From Taibaiella koreensis (lineage in GTDB: Bacteria > Bacteroidota > Bacteroidia > Chitinophagales > Chitinophagaceae): a stretch of DNA of 64,000 nt. A program made the translations under genes and the position numbers. The first letter of the stretch is position 1, and every line of letters starts with the position of its first letter. The stretch is taken from NCBI RefSeq assembly GCF_003545715.1, contig NZ_QVNU01000006.1, positions 372,001-436,000 of the forward strand. The letters run 5' to 3'. Shown here in pieces: positions 58,746 to 64,000 of this stretch. The notes beneath the pieces are model-generated. The model saw nothing but the letters and a program-made list of their open reading frames with translations, was not told the DNA's origin and did not search any database.

Positions 58746-61169
58746 ATGAAAACAAAATTTACCCCAAAGAAAAATGTACGCATCACGCTACCTGCCTGGC
58801 TGGTATGCCTGTGCCTGTTCTTTAACACCTCCGTGCAGGCCCAGAATTGTACCGTCAATGCAGGTGTCGCGCAAAGCATCTGTACCAGCAGTACCAGTCT
58901 TACCGGCAACGCGAACGGCAACTATAGCGCCAGCCCGGAATGGACATTTGTATCAGGGCCGGTAACGCCTACCATCGTATCTCCTGCCAGCCTCAATAGC
59001 CAGGTAACCGGTATGACTGCTTCGGGTGTTTATACATTCAAACTGAGCCTGGCGTGCCAGTCGGGAGATACCGTATCCCAAAACGTTAATGTTACTGCCA
59101 ATGCGATGCCAACATTTACGGCCGGCACGCCCTTTGCCTTCTGTGGTACTTCGGGCGTCCAGACGATGAATGCAACCTTGCCGGCAGGCTGGACAGGTAC
59201 CTGGAGCGTGGGTGACGCCACGAACCCCGGTTCCGATCAGACATTCCGTTTTACGTTCTCCGATATTCATTCACCTACCAGCACTGTAACGTATAGCAAC
59301 CCGGGCTGCCCGCTTAATAGCTATACCTTTAAATGGGAAGTGACCAGCCCCAATGGCCTGTGCCAATATACCCAATCGGTTCACGGTATATGGAATCCCG
59401 ATCCGGCTACCCTCCAATGGAATACGCCCCCCGTGACGGTTTGTATGGGTGCGCCCATCCTGTTCTTTAAAAACGGTGGTTGCGGCTTTTGGGGTGGCTA
59501 TAATCCCGACTACGTCTTTACGACCACTGTAACCAGCGCGCCTGCAGGGTTTACCGGTACCGTAACACTCAGTACTACTGTAGGCGGAGACATTGGTGTA
59601 AATGGCCTTACGATGGCAGGGCACTACACGTTCAATGCGTCGCTGGCCTCGCCCTGTGGTAATACTACCGTAGGCCCTTTCGATATTACGGTGCTACCAC
59701 CGCCACCTACGGTAACCGGCAGCACCTCCGTAGCCTATTGTATCAAAGCCATACCCTCCACGGTGTCGTTCCCTTTTACGCTCGCCGATTCCACTACTGT
59801 GCTTACCCTGGTCAGCAGCGCTGTTCCTACTGGCGCCGACCCGATCAATGTTACCCAGTCGGGCACAGGTTACAACAGGACTTTTTCGGTAACGCCTAAT
59901 ACGGGCTGGGCGCCCAGCGATTACTACCTGAACTTTAAAGCAGTGAGTGCCCAGGACACCGGCGGGTATTGTCCCAAAATGTTTACAGCACTCATCGTTG
60001 TCTACGATAGTCTGCCTATCAGTATGTCTGTTGCAGATATGAATGTCTGCATCCCTACGGGTAATACGACTGTTGATGCTATGGTGACGCTGCCCGGCTA
60101 CGCACCTTATCTTACGGCCGATTACGGCCCCAGGTACAGGCTTACCAAGCTATCTGGCCCCGTAGCTGGCCCGGGCACTTTAGTAGGCGCTTATTATGCG
60201 ACAACCGCAGTGCTTGGCGGTCTTACTGCAGGACAGTATACGTATAAGATCCAACCCTTGAGCAACAGTCCTTTTGCCGATGAAGTGGCCTGCAGTCCCG
60301 GGCCGGATGCAGATACCTTTTCTATTAACGTGTACAACGCTACCGGCGCCAATGCCGGTACGGACCAGAACGTAGCCTGCATCCAGAATTATTCGCTGGT
60401 GGGCAATGTGATCCCTTCTCCTTCATACGGTACCTGGACCCAGATAAGCGGACCTACAGTGTTGCAATTCGCTAATGCCCACAACCCGAGTACTACCGTC
60501 GGTACTACTGCTACCGCACTGTCGGGAACCTATATGTTCAGCTGGACTACCAGCGACTCCAATAATTCCTGCCCTATATATGCAGACACCGTAATTGTTG
60601 TAGCATCTACCGGTTGCAGCAACCCCTTGCCGTTGCAGATGACCGCCTTTACGGTGAGGAAAGTAAACGATAAAGCACAGCTCAATTGGGCTACCGCAAC
60701 TGAAGAGAACATCAGATCGTTTACCGCAGAATGGAGCATTACCGGCGGGCGCAATAATGACTGGCAGGCTATTGGTACCTTGCCGGCAAAAGGTAAGGGT
60801 GCTACCGGCGCCAGCTATTCCCTGACGCATAGCCCCGCGCCCGGCAGGGTCAATTATTACCGCATCCGCATCACAGAAGAAAACAGTGTCTATGAGTATT
60901 CTCCCGTGGCTACCCTGGTCCTGGACGGCAGTGAAACAATACCCCAGGTATATCCTATACCGGTGACCGATATACTGCAGGTGTACCACCTCGACGCCGG
61001 CAGCAAGCTATCTTTATATAGCCTGGAAGGACTACTGCTATGGAAAGGCGTTTCGGATAACGGCAAGGCAGCTATAGATATGGGCGCCTGGCAACCGGGT
61101 ATGTACCTGCTGGATATACGGTCGCAGAGCGGCAGCAGAAAAATGAATTATAAGATCATTAAAAAATAG
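58746..61169 (+). CDS. T9SS type A surface protein with Ig/SprB-like repeats
   Basis: An 807-residue exported protein. The signal peptide is about 1-33 (ending TSVQAQ). Repeated Ig-like domains follow (NAGVAQSICTSSTSLTGNAN, VAYCIKAIPSTVSFPFTLAD, TGANAGTDQNVACIQNYSLV). A linker domain (about 640-720, TVRKVNDKAQLNWATATEEN) and a type A sorting domain close it (QVYPIPVTDILQVYHLDAGS, LYSLEGLLLWKGV, WQPGMYLLDIRS). The frame is open from 58659, but the ATG at 58746 (MKTKFTPKKN) starts the signal peptide. Its first 36 coding bases are nearly identical to those of the giant gene at 53862. Its upstream region shares the same operator and -7 box. It is therefore probably co-regulated with it by the LytTR system between them. 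Ligand unknown. Confidence 0.87.
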   Translation: MKTKFTPKKNVRITLPAWLVCLCLFFNTSVQAQNCTVNAGVAQSICTSSTSLTGNANGNYSASPEWTFVSGPVTPTIVSPASLNSQVTGMTASGVYTFKLSLACQSGDTVSQNVNVTANAMPTFTAGTPFAFCGTSGVQTMNATLPAGWTGTWSVGDATNPGSDQTFRFTFSDIHSPTSTVTYSNPGCPLNSYTFKWEVTSPNGLCQYTQSVHGIWNPDPATLQWNTPPVTVCMGAPILFFKNGGCGFWGGYNPDYVFTTTVTSAPAGFTGTVTLSTTVGGDIGVNGLTMAGHYTFNASLASPCGNTTVGPFDITVLPPPPTVTGSTSVAYCIKAIPSTVSFPFTLADSTTVLTLVSSAVPTGADPINVTQSGTGYNRTFSVTPNTGWAPSDYYLNFKAVSAQDTGGYCPKMFTALIVVYDSLPISMSVADMNVCIPTGNTTVDAMVTLPGYAPYLTADYGPRYRLTKLSGPVAGPGTLVGAYYATTAVLGGLTAGQYTYKIQPLSNSPFADEVACSPGPDADTFSINVYNATGANAGTDQNVACIQNYSLVGNVIPSPSYGTWTQISGPTVLQFANAHNPSTTVGTTATALSGTYMFSWTTSDSNNSCPIYADTVIVVASTGCSNPLPLQMTAFTVRKVNDKAQLNWATATEENIRSFTAEWSITGGRNNDWQAIGTLPAKGKGATGASYSLTHSPAPGRVNYYRIRITEENSVYEYSPVATLVLDGSETIPQVYPIPVTDILQVYHLDAGSKLSLYSLEGLLLWKGVSDNGKAAIDMGAWQPGMYLLDIRSQSGSRKMNYKIIKK

Positions 61170-61240
61170 TACCAGGCTAAATGAGGCGGCTACAATACGC
61201 CTCGCAGCACAAAGACTGTTTCGTTTTCATTGGAGGTTCG

Positions 61241-61272
61241 GGCCGGCTATATTTATAGCCGGTCTTTTGTTT
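61241..61272 (+). terminator. Terminator of the 58.7-kb surface gene
   Basis: GGCCGGCTAT pairs with ATAGCCGGTC around ATTT, followed by TTTTGTTTAT. It lies 71 nt after the stop and may also serve the convergent CHU_C gene. Confidence 0.8.
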
Positions 61273-61287
61273 ATTGTCCCGATGCAT

Positions 61288-63186
61288 TTATCGTATCAGT
61301 GTTACATCTCCCCTGCGATAATATTGGGTCTGCTTCACGCCCCGGAGCAATCTTATTTCATACATATACGTTCCCACATCAGCTTGCTGGCCTCCGGCAT
61401 AGCCGTTCCAGCCCTTGCTGGCATCATGTCCCGAATAGATACGGGTGCCATACCGGTTGTAAATGTCCAGTACAAAGCCACCCACCGGGCATTCGCCCCG
61501 GATGACCGGGCCAAATATGTCGTTCAAGCCATCTCCATTGGGAGAGAAAGCGCTTGGCATAAGTACATCGCAGCAATCGATGGGATCGACAGCAAGAGAG
61601 TCGGTACTGATACATCCCTTATCGCTCGTCACAGTTAAGACGATCTGCCCGGCGTTTACCAGGTGCGCTACAACCGTTGCACTGCTTGTGCTGGATTGCG
61701 GGAAATAAGTAGCCGGCGACCATAAGTAAGTATAACCGTTTGTAAAAACAGTGGATAGTTGAAGTGTATCGAAATAGCATCTGTCCCCTTCCGGCACAGG
61801 ATTGATCTCAGCAAGGGGTACGGGCGCCAGCAGGATAGTATCCGACAGGCTCCAGGGAGGGCATAGGGAGCTTGGGGACGAAGCGTAAGCGATGATATAG
61901 GTACCTGATACGCTTTGCCCAAGGTCTATCTCTCCCGTGGTCGTATTAAGCGACAGACCGGCTGGCGCAGCGGAAAACACACCACCGGCCGGGGTAAAGA
62001 CCGGGGTATAGCTACCGCTACCCTTCAGGCAGAACTTTTTGGTATCGAAGGAAAGCTGAGGGGTAGCGGGAGTCTCTACCTGCATCGTGATGACATTGCT
62101 CATGACCGTGACACACCAGGTGCTACTGGCCAGCTGGCAGCGCACCTGGTCGCCCTGGCCGGGAACATAATCGAAGGTGCTGAGTGTAGCGCCGGCAACT
62201 GCTGCTCCGTTGACAAACCATTGGTACTGCGGATCGGTCCCTGCCGTTACAGTGCTGGTAAAGGACACCGGGCTTCCGCTACAAACCGCTGTTGCGGACG
62301 CTGCGATTGTGATGACTGAAGGAAGCATGGCCCTGCCACGTGTGCCAATATCGGCAACTAAACCGTTATTGATTTGTGCTGTAATAGAGGTGGTGGCATT
62401 CAAATCAATGGGTAAGGCGCCCATTATGGTACCAGAGGCAATGCTTGTCGTATCATAATCGGTGTCAAAATGATCAAAATACAGGGTATTACCCACTATG
62501 CCCAGGCCGAAAGGAGAAGTATAATTATTAGGATTATTGACCGTCCATGTTTGTAATATTGCTCCGGTAGGACCGTATTTTTCCAGATAGGATGTAGAAG
62601 TTCCGCCTGAACCTGAAGCTGCAAGCTGCAACACGTAAAAATTACCTTCGCAGTCTCCGACAATATCCCCCAGGTTATCTTGGGTTAGAGCCACCAATAC
62701 ATCATTCCCCGTACCATCATATCTATAAATGGCAGATGAAAATGGTTCTAAATTGTATATCACTTCCGTAGTACCCGCTGCGCTGAGCCCTGAGGAGCCA
62801 AGGTTGAGCCCGCTCGCAGAATGACCGGTATTCACCCAGGACAGGGTAACAGGATTATAATACCAGTAGGTGTTACCCGCCACGGTATAAAAGGTCAAAG
62901 TAGGATCTCCCGATCCTAAAACCGGGCTCACAGTAAGTGCCAGCGCCGGTAGCCCCAAAGAATTAAGGGCAGTCGGCAGCGTAATACTGTTTAAAGAAGG
63001 ATTGCCTGCAGATATGGGCTGGGCCGGATCGTAAGTATAGATCCGGGGTACGAATAGTGTCATATCAAAAACCAGGAGGTAAACCTTATCGGCCTGGGGC
63101 AATTGTGCATAGGAGAACTGAGCGCTGCAGAGCAGGAAAAAAAAGAGCCAATACTTCTTGCTTAGGGAGAGATAATTCATACGCAT
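61288..63186 (-). CDS. Secreted surface protein with CHU_C (T9SS type B) tail
   Basis: A 632-residue exported protein. The signal peptide is about 1-27 (ending FSYAQ); a start at 63180 (MNYLSLSKK) is equally possible. Residues about 30-280 look propeller-like (VYLLVFDMTLFVPRIYTYDP, LGDIVGDCEGNFYVLQLAAS). Ig-like domains follow (ITIAASATAVCSGSPVSFTS). The CHU_C tail has MPSAFSPNGDGLNDIFGPVI, YNRYGTRIYSGHDASKGWNG and ends GDVTLIR. It is exported by the type IX system and probably anchored. It has no copy of the LytTR-type operator, so it is not an evident member of that regulon. Confidence 0.87.
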   Translation of the reverse strand: MRMNYLSLSKKYWLFFFLLCSAQFSYAQLPQADKVYLLVFDMTLFVPRIYTYDPAQPISAGNPSLNSITLPTALNSLGLPALALTVSPVLGSGDPTLTFYTVAGNTYWYYNPVTLSWVNTGHSASGLNLGSSGLSAAGTTEVIYNLEPFSSAIYRYDGTGNDVLVALTQDNLGDIVGDCEGNFYVLQLAASGSGGTSTSYLEKYGPTGAILQTWTVNNPNNYTSPFGLGIVGNTLYFDHFDTDYDTTSIASGTIMGALPIDLNATTSITAQINNGLVADIGTRGRAMLPSVITIAASATAVCSGSPVSFTSTVTAGTDPQYQWFVNGAAVAGATLSTFDYVPGQGDQVRCQLASSTWCVTVMSNVITMQVETPATPQLSFDTKKFCLKGSGSYTPVFTPAGGVFSAAPAGLSLNTTTGEIDLGQSVSGTYIIAYASSPSSLCPPWSLSDTILLAPVPLAEINPVPEGDRCYFDTLQLSTVFTNGYTYLWSPATYFPQSSTSSATVVAHLVNAGQIVLTVTSDKGCISTDSLAVDPIDCCDVLMPSAFSPNGDGLNDIFGPVIRGECPVGGFVLDIYNRYGTRIYSGHDASKGWNGYAGGQQADVGTYMYEIRLLRGVKQTQYYRRGDVTLIR

Positions 63187-63471
63187 GCTTTTATTGTCTT
63201 TATTGGTTTTTCGGACGGCTTAAGGCTTTACAACAGGATAGTCAAGAGCAGCACCTGGTCTTCATCTCCGTTCATGCGACTACATTACAGGCATCGGCAT
63301 TTACCCTAAGGCGCTCAGCCAAAGTTAGTAGCCCCCATATTTTCCCACTACCGTATAACTACAGTTTTTGCCTTGTTTTTCGTTATATTTACAAGGAACC
63401 AAACAGCAAAATGAAAGTCCCTGCTTAAACAAGGCATTTACCCGTCTATATATCTGTCATTCCTTTAACCC

Positions 63472-64000
63472 ATGTTTCCGATAACGATGCGCCCTGCAAG
63501 CCCATTAAGATGCCTGCTGTTCTGCCGGCATCTTTGGGTATTGTTCCTGGTTCAATGGGGCACTGCCTGTTGTCTGCCTTATGCCGTAACAGCACAAAAT
63601 GGTTTCAGGGAAAGCACCATATTCAGTAACCTGCCGCCGCAGACCGATACTGCCACCATTAACCAGCTGTTGAAACGCACGAAGCGTTTATTGCATAGCC
63701 AACCAGATCGTGCGCTGCTATTGGCCACCGAAGCATTAACGGCCAGCAGGGGTATTTTGTACCAGAGGGGCATTGCGCTGTCTTTACTCAACATGACGGC
63801 TTATTATTTTAATAAGGAAGAATACGCCAGGGCATCCCGTTGTCTTAAGGAGGCAACGCCTTATTGCCTTACCGCCTCGTCTGAAGATAAGCTGCTTATC
63901 CCCAAATTGTACTTGCTCCAGGCTAGTATCTTTAAAGTACGGGGCCAGTTCGACTCCGCTATTTATCTCTTTCAGAAGTCGCTGGCCAGGCTGGACCAGG
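63472..64000 (+). CDS. Exported TPR protein (5' part, cut by the window)
   Basis: An open frame of about 176 codons from the ATG at 63472 to the window end. An N-terminal hydrophobic segment (LRCLLFCRHLWVLFLVQWGT) and a likely cleavage region (AVTAQ) indicate export or a membrane anchor. TPR-like helix pairs follow: IALSLLNMTAYYFNKEEYAR with ASRCLKEATPYC, and LYLLQASIFKVRGQFDSAIY with LFQKSLARL. In Bacteroidota such N-termini often belong to TPR-containing sensor kinases or regulators, but the part that would decide is outside the window. Confidence 0.7.
   Translation, partial: MFPITMRPASPLRCLLFCRHLWVLFLVQWGTACCLPYAVTAQNGFRESTIFSNLPPQTDTATINQLLKRTKRLLHSQPDRALLLATEALTASRGILYQRGIALSLLNMTAYYFNKEEYARASRCLKEATPYCLTASSEDKLLIPKLYLLQASIFKVRGQFDSAIYLFQKSLARLDQ

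Overview
The window looks like a chromosomal piece of a Bacteroidota bacterium, most likely of the Chitinophagales. The evidence is seven secreted proteins with type IX secretion (T9SS) sorting tails (three gliding-motility CHU_C type, four type A), an RteC-domain protein, promoters of the TTTG-N19-TAnnTTTG form, weak or absent Shine-Dalgarno sequences, and carboxypeptidase-regulatory, Asp-box and NHL modules. No T9SS machinery, rRNA or CRISPR array is present.

Layout. 0-6.5 kb is a stress-protection block: a tight SDR / zinc alcohol dehydrogenase / catalase KatE operon, a DUF72 protein, and a DUF892 (YciF-like) gene beside a KGG-motif (YciG-like) gene. 6.7-10.2 kb is AT-rich mobile-element debris: a decayed paralogue of the small gene at 4.4 kb, an XRE repressor broken by one missing base, a large serine recombinase, an RteC-like regulator and a tRNA 3'-end-like fragment. 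10.4-17.2 kb is bounded by two identical, inverted tRNA-Asp(GTC) genes with matching promoters. It carries an Asp-box lipoprotein, a crotonase, a CHU_C surface protein, a small DUF6960-like protein and GluQ-RS, whose known substrate is tRNA-Asp and which lies next to one copy. 17.3-30.5 kb mixes secreted and unknown proteins with a Crp/Fnr regulator, a CPBP protease, an RCC1-propeller T9SS protein, a cupin and a nitrilase-type hydrolase. 31-46 kb holds an AraC regulator with a PI-PLC/lectin protein, a T9SS esterase, an alkyltransferase-like protein, a serine hydrolase fusion, a lipid A acyltransferase, a desaturase, a DUF1684 protein and an M3 peptidase behind a heptanucleotide repeat.

The most distinctive part is 46.4-61.2 kb. 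A LytTR response regulator and a propeller-type sensor histidine kinase form one operon. They are flanked on one side by a 2,486-residue surface protein with three six-bladed NHL propellers and on the other by an 807-residue T9SS protein. Upstream of both surface genes lies the same element: two 13-bp direct repeats at 21-bp periodicity, beginning with the identical unit CATTTCGTCGAAC, then exactly 59 nt, then an identical -7 box TAATTTTG with no -33 TTTG. I read these as LytTR operators, making the block a self-contained regulated surface-display module. The architecture is seen directly; the regulatory link is inference.

The right end holds a third CHU_C protein and the start of a TPR protein cut by the window edge.
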